Source of the DNA: Bacteroidota bacterium
Lineage (GTDB): Bacteria > Bacteroidota > Bacteroidia > Chitinophagales > Chitinophagaceae
Assembly (NCBI GenBank): GCA_023386235.1
Contig: JAEWKC010000034.1
Location: 124,001 to 188,000, forward strand
DNA: 64,000 nt
Reading direction: 5' to 3'
In this document: positions 41,111 to 49,765 of the stretch, piece by piece
Numbering within the stretch: position 1 is the first letter of the stretch
How the letters are laid out: each line of letters starts with the position of its first letter
Position numbers and translations under genes: made by a program
The notes under the pieces: generated by a model
Database searches by the model: none
The model's input: the letters and a program-made list of their open reading frames with translations, nothing else
Told to the model about the DNA's origin: nothing

Positions 41111-41118
41111 TAAATTTG
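41111..41118 (+). promoter_or_regulatory. TAnnTTTG -7 box for the PUL B sigma gene
   Basis: TAAATTTG, 20 nt before the ATG at 41139. It is consistent with housekeeping-sigma transcription of the regulatory genes. Confidence 0.5.
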
Positions 41119-41138
41119 TTACTTAGTGGGTTTCTATA

Positions 41139-41732
41139 ATGACGAAAGAAAAGATTGCATATTTAAATCATAAAATATCCGAGCAGGATGACCAACATGC
41201 CTTTGAGCAACTATACAGGCATTATTATTCAGGATTGCTGAGCTATGCAATGACCTTCCTGGAAAGCAGGGAACTTGCCGAGGAAGTTGTGGAAGATGTG
41301 TTTGTAAAAATATGGACCAATAGAAAAACCTTGACTACTATTTCACACTTTTCTTATTATTTATACACTGCTACTAAGCATACCTCTCTAAATTATCATA
41401 GCAAAAGAAAAAAAATTGCGACGGAGTCTATAGATCCGGCTGACGATGAAATATTCTTAGACTACAATGATCCTGAAATGTCAGTGATCAGGAAAGAAAA
41501 TATCAGTGCAATAGAAAATGCGATCAACACACTACCCGAAAAATGCCGCCTCATTTTCCGGCTGATAAAAGATGACGGGCTGAAATACAAAGAAGTTGCC
41601 CAGCTTTTAGGTCTTTCTCAAAAGACAATAGAAGCACATATGAGCCTGGCCTACAGCCGTATATTAGCCAGCTTGCAGGAGAACCTTCCTGAATATGCTT
41701 TAAATAGATCTTTCAGGGCAGGCAATTATTAA
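41139..41732 (+). CDS. ECF RNA polymerase sigma factor (PUL B)
   Basis: A 197-residue extracytoplasmic-function sigma factor. Region 2 covers about residues 20-90 (AFEQLYRHYYSGLLSYAM, ESRELAEEVVEDVFVKIW). Region 4 helix-turn-helix covers about residues 125-180 (INTLPEKCRLIFRLIKDDGLKYKEVAQLLG, SQKTIEAHMSLAYSRI). The FecR-type anti-sigma gene lies 69 bp downstream, and the SusC following it has an STN signalling domain. Together these predict that ligand-loaded SusC signals through FecR to release this sigma, which then transcribes the susC operon. Confidence 0.93.
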   Translation: MTKEKIAYLNHKISEQDDQHAFEQLYRHYYSGLLSYAMTFLESRELAEEVVEDVFVKIWTNRKTLTTISHFSYYLYTATKHTSLNYHSKRKKIATESIDPADDEIFLDYNDPEMSVIRKENISAIENAINTLPEKCRLIFRLIKDDGLKYKEVAQLLGLSQKTIEAHMSLAYSRILASLQENLPEYALNRSFRAGNY

Positions 41733-41801
41733 TAAATTATTATTTCTTGACTAAGGGTTTCTTAAAATATTATTGTCTTAGTAGTAAGAACGATATTTTT
41801 T

Positions 41802-42839
41802 GTGCCTAATAACAACAATCGCTTAATAGAACTGCTGATTAAGAAAGAATCAGAAAATCTTACGCTGCTTGAGCGAAAAGAGTTGCTAAAGCTTTTGGAA
41901 GAAGACGAAAGTTATTCGCAGCTTACACATTTTCTGGATGTAGCTGAAAAAAAAGAAGAAGTTTTTTTTAATACTAATAAAGAAGGTGATGTTGAAAGGA
42001 GTATTCAACGGCTGAAAAAAAAGATCAATGTAAAAGCCAGGCGTTCGCCGGTAAAAAAATATTTACTCTTAGCGGCGTCTGTTTTAGCGGCTTTTGTATT
42101 TATAAAATTTATGGCGTTTGAGGCAGATACAAAAAAACTGGCCGGCAATACTTATAAAACGGAAAAGGGCTCTAAATCTAATCTTACGCTGCCTGACGGT
42201 TCAAAAATCTGGATTAACTCCGATACAAAAATCAGCTATAAGGATGATTTCGGAAAAGCCAACCGTGAAATATTTTTAGAAGGAGAAGCCTATTTCGATA
42301 TTGTAAAAGATGTGTCGAAGCCATTCATTGTGCACACATCAAATATGAATATAAAAGTGTTGGGCACTGTTTTTAATGTGCGTGCTTACAATGATGAAAA
42401 CAATACGCAGGCATCTTTAATAGAAGGCTCAATAGAGGTGACACTTACAAAAGATAAATCCAAAATTATTAGGCTTAAGCCTAATGAAAAGATTATCCTG
42501 AAAAACAATGTTCATAAAAAGGCGCAAAGTAAAAATGCCGATGAACCGGCTATATTAATTACAAACATCAAAAGGCTGGAAGCAGATTCAAGCGTAGTAG
42601 AAACGCTTTGGATAGAAAACAAACTGGCATTCAGAGAAGAAAGCCTTGAGAATATTATCCTGTTATTAAAGCATTGGTATAATATGGAAATTATAATAGC
42701 CGATGAAAGTTTAAAAAACAACTTATACAGCGGAACATTTAAGGGCGACAATATAACCGATGTGATGAATGCCTTGTCTTTAACCGGTAATTTCAGTTAT
42801 AGCAAAAAGAACGATACAATATTGATTATACCTAAATAA
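41802..42839 (+). CDS. FecR-type anti-sigma factor (PUL B)
   Basis: A 345-residue inner-membrane regulator starting at GTG (no better ATG nearby). The N-terminal cytosolic helical domain (about 1-80) binds the sigma factor. One transmembrane helix lies at about 85-103 (KKYLLLAASVLAAFVFIKF). The periplasmic FecR domain (about 125-235) has LPDGSKIWINSDTKISY, REIFLEGEAYFDIVKD and LGTVFNVRAY. The C-terminal DUF4974-like domain (about 275-345) would contact the SusC STN domain. The gene is in one transcript with the sigma gene. Confidence 0.93.
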   Translation: MPNNNNRLIELLIKKESENLTLLERKELLKLLEEDESYSQLTHFLDVAEKKEEVFFNTNKEGDVERSIQRLKKKINVKARRSPVKKYLLLAASVLAAFVFIKFMAFEADTKKLAGNTYKTEKGSKSNLTLPDGSKIWINSDTKISYKDDFGKANREIFLEGEAYFDIVKDVSKPFIVHTSNMNIKVLGTVFNVRAYNDENNTQASLIEGSIEVTLTKDKSKIIRLKPNEKIILKNNVHKKAQSKNADEPAILITNIKRLEADSSVVETLWIENKLAFREESLENIILLLKHWYNMEIIIADESLKNNLYSGTFKGDNITDVMNALSLTGNFSYSKKNDTILIIPK

Positions 42840-42892
42840 AATTATGTCACAATAAAAAAATAAACAGACTATGTAAACCAAACAATAAATAA

Positions 42893-42919
42893 ACGGAGAG
42901 TGTTCGCACCACCCTCCGT
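42893..42919 (+). other. hairpin between the anti-sigma gene and susC
   Basis: Stem ACGGAG (42893-42898) with CTCCGT (42914-42919), and an inner GTG-TTCG-CAC pairing. AGAAAAAATT follows, not a T run. It may separate or attenuate transcription between regulators and the transport genes (inference). Confidence 0.45.
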
Positions 42920-42968
42920 AGAAAAAATTGAAAGAATCAACGCCCCTCCAGGCATTTATCCATCATTT

Positions 42969-42976
42969 TAACTTTG
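42969..42976 (+). promoter_or_regulatory. TAnnTTTG -7 box for PUL B susC
   Basis: TAACTTTG ends 7 nt before the ATG at 42984. It suggests a housekeeping promoter with a very short leader in addition to any sigma-dependent one. Confidence 0.45.
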
Positions 42977-42983
42977 TAAAATT

Positions 42984-45900
42984 ATGAAAAATAATGATAC
43001 GCGTATCATTGACAAGCGAATACAGACCTTCATCAATTACCTACTCATGATGAAATTTACCATCTTACTTCTTCTTATTTCTTTTCAGTCGGTAGCGTTC
43101 AACAGCACCGCGCAGGACAAGATAGACCTGAACATTAAGAATACGCCCATTGTGCATGTGCTTCAAAGTATTGAACAACAAGGCAAATATCGTTTTGTAT
43201 ATAAAAATGATATCATCCCTGAAAGAACAAGAGTGAGCATCAACGTAAAAAATGCAGATTTTGACATGGTGATGAATAAGGTATTAAGCAATACTTTATT
43301 AACTTATCAAAAGCTGAACAACGGCCTTGTTGCTATTGTGAAAAAAGCTCCGCAAAGGCTACCTGTTCGGGGTATCATCCGCGATTCCACAGGAAATCCA
43401 TTGCCAAACGTTAGCGTCATAGAAAAAGGAACAACCAATGGCACCATCAGTGAATTGGACGGTTCTTTTATACTGGAAGTTGCTGATGCCAATGCCACCT
43501 TGATCTTTTCACACGTCAATTACACTACGCAGGAAATACTTGTTGGTCAGAATACCGTTCTTAGCATTACCCTGGAAGCCGTTGAAAGTGAAGAAGAAGA
43601 AGTGGTGGTAGTAGGATATGGCACACAGCAAAAAAGCAATGTAACAGGGGCCATATCTACTATTCAGGCAGATGATATTGTTACTACCACCAGCTCCAGC
43701 CTGGCCCAAAGCATTCAGGGAAAAATACCCGGATTGCAGATCAGGCAGCAAAGCAGTGAGCCAGGGTCTTTTAGCTCCACTATTAATATTCGTGGATTCG
43801 GCGAACCTTTGTATGTTATTGATGGTATTGTACGCGATGGCGGTGTAGAGTTCCAGCAATTAAATCCCAACGACATTGAAAGTATTTCCATACTGAAAGA
43901 TGCATCAGCAGCCATTTACGGACTGAATGCCGCTAATGGCGTTATTTTAGTGACTACTAAAAAAGGTAAAACAGGAAAACCAACCTTCAGCTACAGCGGC
44001 GTGGTGGGTTGGCAGGTACCTACACATGTGCCAAAAATGTCTACGGCCTCCCAGTATTACGATATGTACAACGATGCTATTTTCTTTAGAGACGGCAAGC
44101 CCTTTTTGACCAACGAAGAATTGGCAAAGTGGCGCGAAGGCGGTAAAGGCTACGAAAGCACCAACTGGTACGATGAAACCTTTAAAAAATCGGCTCTTCA
44201 GCAACAGCACAACTTTTCTGTACGCGGCGGTAACGAAGCTGTAAACTATTTTGTAAGCTTAGGTTATTATGATGAAGGCGGCTTGTTCAAAAGCAATGAT
44301 ATGAAATACAACCGGTACAACTTCCGCAGCAACATTACCGCAAAGATCACCAAAGACCTTACGGCTGACGTTATGCTTTCGGGCAGGTACAGCATCAGGA
44401 ATTATCCGGGCGGCGACGGTTTCATCTGGATTTATAAAGGCACCATCATCAGCCATCCTTATGAAAGGCCTTATATAAATGATGATCCGCAATATCCGGC
44501 TAATATTTACAACCAGCAAAACGCTGTATTAATGTCGCAAAACAGGTATGCGGGTTATACAAACGACAGAAACAAAAGCTTTCAGTCTTCCGTGTCTTTA
44601 AATTATAAATTTCCGTTTATAAGAGGATTGGAAGCAAAAGGAACCGCTGCTTATGACAGTTACAATATGTTCAACAAAAAGGTTTGGAAGAATTACAGAG
44701 TATACAGCCAGGACCTTAGTTCGCAAATAGTTAATCCGCCGCGTATTGTAAATGCCATAGACGATGTAGACAGAATAGTGCTTCAGGGACAGCTGGATTA
44801 TAAGCAGCGATTTAATAATGTTCATAACCTTGGAGCTACCTTAGTGGCAGAACAGAAATACTACAACAAAAAGTATTCTTATTTAAAAAGAGAATATGAT
44901 TTTTATACCATAGACGTAGTGGATTACGCGTCAGGACTACAGACCAATAGCGGCAGCGAAGATGAGCAAGCTACCATTTCTTATATAGGAAGAGTGAATT
45001 ATGATTATTTAAGAAAATACCTCGTTGAAGCTTCTTTCAGGTACGACGGTTCATACAGGTATGCTCCCGGAAAAAGGTGGGCATTCTTCCCCAATGCCTC
45101 GCTTGGCTGGAGAATATCTGAAGAAGGATTTATCAAGAATAATTTTCAATTTATTGACGATCTTAAATTAAGAGCTTCCTATGGCGCCATAGGAGAGAAT
45201 GTGGGTGATCCTTTTCAGCATGTATTGGGTTTTACGCCGGTAACCAATCACGGCGCCGAGTTTAATAACGGCTCTTACACAGGCGGTATGGCAGCTCCGG
45301 GAGTGATCAATGAAAATTTCACATGGGTTAAGTCTGTAATATTCGACGTAGGTATAGACGCAAGTCTTTTTGATAATAAATTAAGTTTTACGGTTGATTA
45401 TTATCAGCGCGAAAAAACAGGAAAGCTTAAAACGCGCTCCGGCGGCTTGCCCAACACTTTCGGTGGTGACATGCCCATAGAAAATCTGGATAGCGAACAA
45501 ACAAGAGGTTTTGATTTTGTGGTAACGCACAGAAACCGCATCAACGATTTCCGATACGGCGCCAGCTTCAACTTCAACATTGCCAGAACCATGCACAGGT
45601 TTTTAGACAGAGAAGAATCAAGAAGCAGTTTCCACAATTGGCACAACAATTACACCAACAGATGGAATGATTTTGTGTGGGGATGGACGAAGGCCGGGCA
45701 GTTTCAGAACTTTAACGAGATATACCTCGCGCCGGTTCATGGCGGAAACCTTGGCAATACGCAAATTTTACCGGGCGACTATATTTTTGAAGATGTGAAC
45801 GGCGACGGCGTGATTGATAACAAAGATTTATTGCCGAATTTACGCAACCGCACGCCAAAACTCTTCTTCGGGCTGGTGCTTGACGCCTCGTGGAAAAACT

Positions 45901-46358
45901 TCGACGCGAACATGGTTTGGCAGGGCGCTTCCATGTACGCTATCCGCTTCAACGAAGTTTTTAGCCAGATGTTTTTTAATAATGGAAATCTGCCGGCTTA
46001 TTTCCACGACAGGTGGCATTTATCCGATCCGTCCGATAGAAACAGCGAATGGGTCCCCGGCAAATGGCCTGCAAGCAGGTTTTCAGAATACATGCAATCT
46101 TCTTACAGAGAAAGCGATGTGTGGAGGATGGAGGCTAAATATGTAAGAATGAAGAGCATTGAAGTAGGGTATTCATTCCCCGTAAAGAAAAACTTTTTCA
46201 GCAATCTGAGAGTTTACGCCAATGCACATAATCTGCTCACGATCTCCGATCCGTTCCTTAAACAGTTTGATCCTGAAAAATACGAAGGTGATTATTTTGC
46301 AGGATATAATTACCCGTTGACGAAGAGCTTTAACATAGGGCTAAACTTATCATTTTAA
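42984..46358 (+). CDS. SusC/RagA-like TonB-dependent transporter with STN domain (PUL B)
   Basis: A 1124-residue protein. A long signal region ends near residue 43 (FNSTAQ). STN domain at about 50-110 (DLNIKNTPIVHVLQSIEQQGKYRFVYKNDI). Carboxypeptidase-like domain at about 127-205. TonB-linking motif EEVVVVGYGTQQKSNVT. Plug at about 220-330 (NIRGFGEPLYVIDGIVRDGG, AIYGLNAANGVILVTT). Barrel to the C-terminal IGLNLSF. The STN domain couples ligand binding to FecR/sigma signalling; both partners are encoded upstream. SusD follows 12 bp downstream. Confidence 0.95.
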   Translation: MKNNDTRIIDKRIQTFINYLLMMKFTILLLLISFQSVAFNSTAQDKIDLNIKNTPIVHVLQSIEQQGKYRFVYKNDIIPERTRVSINVKNADFDMVMNKVLSNTLLTYQKLNNGLVAIVKKAPQRLPVRGIIRDSTGNPLPNVSVIEKGTTNGTISELDGSFILEVADANATLIFSHVNYTTQEILVGQNTVLSITLEAVESEEEEVVVVGYGTQQKSNVTGAISTIQADDIVTTTSSSLAQSIQGKIPGLQIRQQSSEPGSFSSTINIRGFGEPLYVIDGIVRDGGVEFQQLNPNDIESISILKDASAAIYGLNAANGVILVTTKKGKTGKPTFSYSGVVGWQVPTHVPKMSTASQYYDMYNDAIFFRDGKPFLTNEELAKWREGGKGYESTNWYDETFKKSALQQQHNFSVRGGNEAVNYFVSLGYYDEGGLFKSNDMKYNRYNFRSNITAKITKDLTADVMLSGRYSIRNYPGGDGFIWIYKGTIISHPYERPYINDDPQYPANIYNQQNAVLMSQNRYAGYTNDRNKSFQSSVSLNYKFPFIRGLEAKGTAAYDSYNMFNKKVWKNYRVYSQDLSSQIVNPPRIVNAIDDVDRIVLQGQLDYKQRFNNVHNLGATLVAEQKYYNKKYSYLKREYDFYTIDVVDYASGLQTNSGSEDEQATISYIGRVNYDYLRKYLVEASFRYDGSYRYAPGKRWAFFPNASLGWRISEEGFIKNNFQFIDDLKLRASYGAIGENVGDPFQHVLGFTPVTNHGAEFNNGSYTGGMAAPGVINENFTWVKSVIFDVGIDASLFDNKLSFTVDYYQREKTGKLKTRSGGLPNTFGGDMPIENLDSEQTRGFDFVVTHRNRINDFRYGASFNFNIARTMHRFLDREESRSSFHNWHNNYTNRWNDFVWGWTKAGQFQNFNEIYLAPVHGGNLGNTQILPGDYIFEDVNGDGVIDNKDLLPNLRNRTPKLFFGLVLDASWKNFDANMVWQGASMYAIRFNEVFSQMFFNNGNLPAYFHDRWHLSDPSDRNSEWVPGKWPASRFSEYMQSSYRESDVWRMEAKYVRMKSIEVGYSFPVKKNFFSNLRVYANAHNLLTISDPFLKQFDPEKYEGDYFAGYNYPLTKSFNIGLNLSF

Positions 46359-46370
46359 AAAACAGAAATA

Positions 46371-48272
46371 ATGAACACGAGAAAATATATTAATTTATAC
46401 ATATTTATCATTCTGGCTCTGGCGGCGGGTTCCTGTACAAAGGGGCTCGATCTGCAGCCGAGAAATAAAATTCCGGGCGATGTGGTTCTTTCTGATCCCA
46501 ATGGCATAAGAGCATTTGTGGCAGATTTATATTACCAGTCGCCGATAGAAGATTTTACTTATTTTCCAAGAGAAGGATTTAATGCAAGAGGCAACACCGG
46601 CTCCATGTCGCTGTCGCAGTACGGCCTTGAAGCCATCCACTCCGAATGGCCTAATTTTAATGAATTTAACAACGGCTGGTGGGGCAGCGCCTACAGGCTC
46701 AACAGAAACATCAATGTGCTCATAGAAGCGATACCGGATTTAGACATTGCCGAATCGGAGAAAAAAATGTTGCTCGGCGAAGCGCATTTTCTGCGGGCTT
46801 ACGCTTATTTTGCGCTGGCGAAAAGATATGGCGGCGTTTCCATCATCACTTCAAATCAGGCTTACACCAGCGAGTTTGAAAGTTTAAGAGTGCCGAGAAG
46901 CACCGAAAAAGAAACGTGGGATTTTGTTTTAGCAGAATGTGATAAAGCCATTGAAAACCTGCCTGAGACAAGGCAAAGCGCAGACGAAACAAAGCGCCGC
47001 GCCACCAAATGGGCTGCTTACGCTCTTAAATCGCGCGCCGCGCTTTTTGCAGCTTCTGTGGCTAAATTCTGGAACAAAGCGCCTCTTTCCGGCGAAGCCG
47101 TTGATAAAAAACTCGTAGGGCTCGATCTTGCAGACGCTAACGGTTATTATCAACAATGTATTGAAGCCTCAGATGCGATCATCAGCTCCGGTAAATTTTC
47201 TTTGTACGGCGCAAATCCTGGAAATGTGCAAAATGCCATAAACAACTTGCGCAGCTTATTTACCGATCCCAACGTGGCGCCACAGGAAGTGATCTTTTTG
47301 AAAGGTTATGGAAAAATAGGCGAGCCGCTGGCGCATGATTACGACGGATGGAACAATCCCAACCAAAATCAGGAAGGTTTCCCATATCGCGGAAGAACAA
47401 ACCCCATCTTGGAACTGGTGGACACGTATGAAAGCTACACCAATCCCGGCGTTTCATCGCCCGTTGTTACAAGAACCGACGGAAATGTGAATGATTACGG
47501 CGGCTACAACCAAAATGTAAGCTACCTGCGCTTCAACACGCCTGATGAAATATTCAAAGATAAAGATGCAAGATTTTTTTCCACCGTCATCTATCCTAAC
47601 GCTATCTGGAAATCAACTCAGATCATTATCCAGGGCGGCGTTGTAAGACCGGACGGCACTTTGATGGATGCAAGAGGATCTTACACGCACAACGGAGTTA
47701 CCTACTATACATACGGCAGAGAATTTCAAAATCAGTATTCAGGCTACGATGGTTCAGCCAACATGACCCGTTCGGGATTTTTACTTCGTAAATTCTTAAA
47801 TGAAAGCTGGAGAATAACCAACTTCGGGCAATCTACCACCGATTTTGCAGATATGCGCTACGCAGAAATTTTATTGAATTATGCCGAAGCAGTGGTGGAA
47901 AGCGGCGCTGCACAAAACAATGCACAGGAAAAAGCCAAAAAAGCCATCAACGATGTAAGATTCAGAGCCGGACACACGGTTGAAATTCCGCTGACGCTGG
48001 CAAATGTGCTGAGAGAAAGAAGAGTGGAACTGGCTTTTGAAAATAAAGAATACTGGGATTTGAAAAGAAGACGCGATTATCACATAATATTTAATAATAA
48101 GCTTAAAACAGCCTTAGTGCCCATGATGGATTTGAGAGGCGCAACACCGCAGTATATTTTTGTAAGAAAATATGTACCCGGCGACAGGCACCGTACAGTG
48201 GATATAAGGGATTATTATTTCCCGATCCCCGGAATTGCCAATAACGGTCTTATACAAAATCCGCAGTACTAA
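46371..48272 (+). CDS. SusD/RagB-like nutrient-binding lipoprotein (PUL B)
   Basis: A 633-residue surface lipoprotein: lipobox AAGSC with Cys22, followed by TKGLDLQPRNKIPGD. SusD helical repeats are evident (RLNRNINVLIEAIPDLD, LLGEAHFLRAYAYFALAKRYG). The C-terminal signature is MRYAEILLNYAEAVVESG, then LRERRVELAFENKEYWDLKRRRDYH and a final FPIPGIANNGLIQNP. It caps the SusC barrel and selects the oligosaccharide. The gap to susC is 12 bp. The next gene is a DUF3823 lipoprotein, preceded by a duplicated leader. Confidence 0.95.
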   Translation: MNTRKYINLYIFIILALAAGSCTKGLDLQPRNKIPGDVVLSDPNGIRAFVADLYYQSPIEDFTYFPREGFNARGNTGSMSLSQYGLEAIHSEWPNFNEFNNGWWGSAYRLNRNINVLIEAIPDLDIAESEKKMLLGEAHFLRAYAYFALAKRYGGVSIITSNQAYTSEFESLRVPRSTEKETWDFVLAECDKAIENLPETRQSADETKRRATKWAAYALKSRAALFAASVAKFWNKAPLSGEAVDKKLVGLDLADANGYYQQCIEASDAIISSGKFSLYGANPGNVQNAINNLRSLFTDPNVAPQEVIFLKGYGKIGEPLAHDYDGWNNPNQNQEGFPYRGRTNPILELVDTYESYTNPGVSSPVVTRTDGNVNDYGGYNQNVSYLRFNTPDEIFKDKDARFFSTVIYPNAIWKSTQIIIQGGVVRPDGTLMDARGSYTHNGVTYYTYGREFQNQYSGYDGSANMTRSGFLLRKFLNESWRITNFGQSTTDFADMRYAEILLNYAEAVVESGAAQNNAQEKAKKAINDVRFRAGHTVEIPLTLANVLRERRVELAFENKEYWDLKRRRDYHIIFNNKLKTALVPMMDLRGATPQYIFVRKYVPGDRHRTVDIRDYYFPIPGIANNGLIQNPQY

Positions 48273-48273
48273 T

Positions 48274-48397
48274 CAATAACGTAGAAATAAAAAAATACAG
48301 ATGAAATGAGCCATAAACGTCTTGCATGTCCAAAGCAATGATTATATAGCGAATTCCATCTGACAATAACGTAGAAATAAAAAACATACAGATGAAA
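48274..48397 (+). repeat. duplicated leader of the DUF3823 gene
   Basis: A 33-34-nt segment occurs twice, 90 nt apart: at 48274-48306 and 48364-48397, both CAATAACGTAGAAATAAAA... ending ATACAGATGAAA. The copies differ by one inserted base. The first ends in the three-codon frame ATG AAA TGA, a dead start. The second is the real gene start. Confidence 0.8.
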
Positions 48398-49678
48398 ACG
48401 ATAAAAATATTATTATACGCCCTATTCGCAGGATGCTTGTTTGTTTCTTGTGGACTGGATAAATTAGATAATTATCCGGGACCCAATGCAAAAATTCATG
48501 GTGGCATTTACGATGCGCAAACCGGTGAACTGATTGAACAGGACATTATAAGAGGTGCGCAGATTGAGTATATTGAAAAAGGATGGGATAATCCTGAAAC
48601 ACAATACATGATCTTTAAAACAGACGGAACTTACAGGAATAATTTAATGTTCTCGGGAGATTATTTCATGAAACCCGTAAGAGGAAATTTTGTTCCCGTT
48701 GAAGCCAAAGAAATAACAGTGAACGGCGATACGGAAATTAATTTTGAAGTGCAACCCTACATCAGAATTAAGAACGCGACTATAGAACAGAGCAACGAAA
48801 GAATAATAGCATCTTTTAACCTGGAACAAACAGTACCTAATAAAATTGTAAGAATAGGTCTATTTGCACATGCTGAAAAGAATGTGGGAGAACCGTTGCA
48901 CACAGTTGCCACACAGTTGAACATGAATGCTGACGCGGATCCGGACAGGCTGTACCGCCTTGAAATTGAATTGCCTCACAATGCGGATAAACTCAAAAAA
49001 GGAGGTACATATTATTTCAGGATCGGTGCACTTATTGACGCGCCCGAAGCTAAATTTAATTATGCGCCAACTAAAGCCATCACTATACAGGATTATGTGC
49101 CACCTACGCCGGGATCGAATCCGTTTAAGCTTACACTGCCCGTATTTGTAGACTTTGGTACAAATATTTCACCCTATCCGTACAACAACTATGTAAGACC
49201 AACAGACAATATATTGAGTAACTTGATAGATGAGGAAGGAAGCAATACAAAGTTTGCCGTGCAGGTTACTAAAAATTTCAGTGGTGAAAATACATTGGGC
49301 GTTAACAATACTTCACTGGGCTTTCCTGCAACAGCTACCGGTGATGCCTTCTGGAGCAATGGAGTGGAAACACCTACAAGCGAGCTGACTGTTTCTAATT
49401 TAAATAAAACAGAGAATTATTCATTTGTATTCTATGGTTCCAGAAGAGATGCCGGAGATAACCGCGAAACCAAGTTTCATGTAAAAGGTAAAACAGAAGG
49501 AGAAGGCTTTGTAAACACAGCGTCTAATAGTGCTAATGTGGCTATTGTAAAAAACATTACACCTAACGATGACGGTACCATTGTTATTACCATTTCTGCA
49601 GGCCCTAATAACAACAATGGGTCTAAGTTTTATTATTTAAATACAATGCTTATCACACCCGTAGCGTATGAATTTTAA
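48392..49678 (+). CDS. DUF3823 domain lipoprotein (PUL B surface protein)
   Basis: A 428-residue lipoprotein (lipobox FVSC, Cys20). The N-terminal DUF3823 part covers about residues 25-130 (NYPGPNAKIHGGIYDAQTGELIEQD), and a second beta-sandwich runs to about 240. The C-terminal 150 residues (FVDFGTNISPYPYNNYV, FYGSRRDAGDNRETKFHVKG, FYYLNTMLIT) form another beta domain of the kind found on glycan-binding surface proteins. DUF3823 genes commonly follow susD in PULs. It probably helps bind glycan at the surface. A strong terminator follows. Confidence 0.88.
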   Translation: MKTIKILLYALFAGCLFVSCGLDKLDNYPGPNAKIHGGIYDAQTGELIEQDIIRGAQIEYIEKGWDNPETQYMIFKTDGTYRNNLMFSGDYFMKPVRGNFVPVEAKEITVNGDTEINFEVQPYIRIKNATIEQSNERIIASFNLEQTVPNKIVRIGLFAHAEKNVGEPLHTVATQLNMNADADPDRLYRLEIELPHNADKLKKGGTYYFRIGALIDAPEAKFNYAPTKAITIQDYVPPTPGSNPFKLTLPVFVDFGTNISPYPYNNYVRPTDNILSNLIDEEGSNTKFAVQVTKNFSGENTLGVNNTSLGFPATATGDAFWSNGVETPTSELTVSNLNKTENYSFVFYGSRRDAGDNRETKFHVKGKTEGEGFVNTASNSANVAIVKNITPNDDGTIVITISAGPNNNNGSKFYYLNTMLITPVAYEF

Positions 49679-49697
49679 AAAACCTTCATTAAATTTA

Positions 49698-49735
49698 CAT
49701 CCTGCACAGACTGGTTATGTGCAGGATGCTTTTTT
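49698..49735 (+). terminator. strong rho-independent terminator inside PUL B
   Basis: An 11-bp perfect stem, CATCCTGCACA (49698-49708) with TGTGCAGGATG (49718-49728), followed by CTTTTTT. It lies between the DUF3823 gene and the GH92 gene. Confidence 0.9.
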
Positions 49736-49765
49736 ATTAGTCTCTTAAAAAATCATACACAAAAC

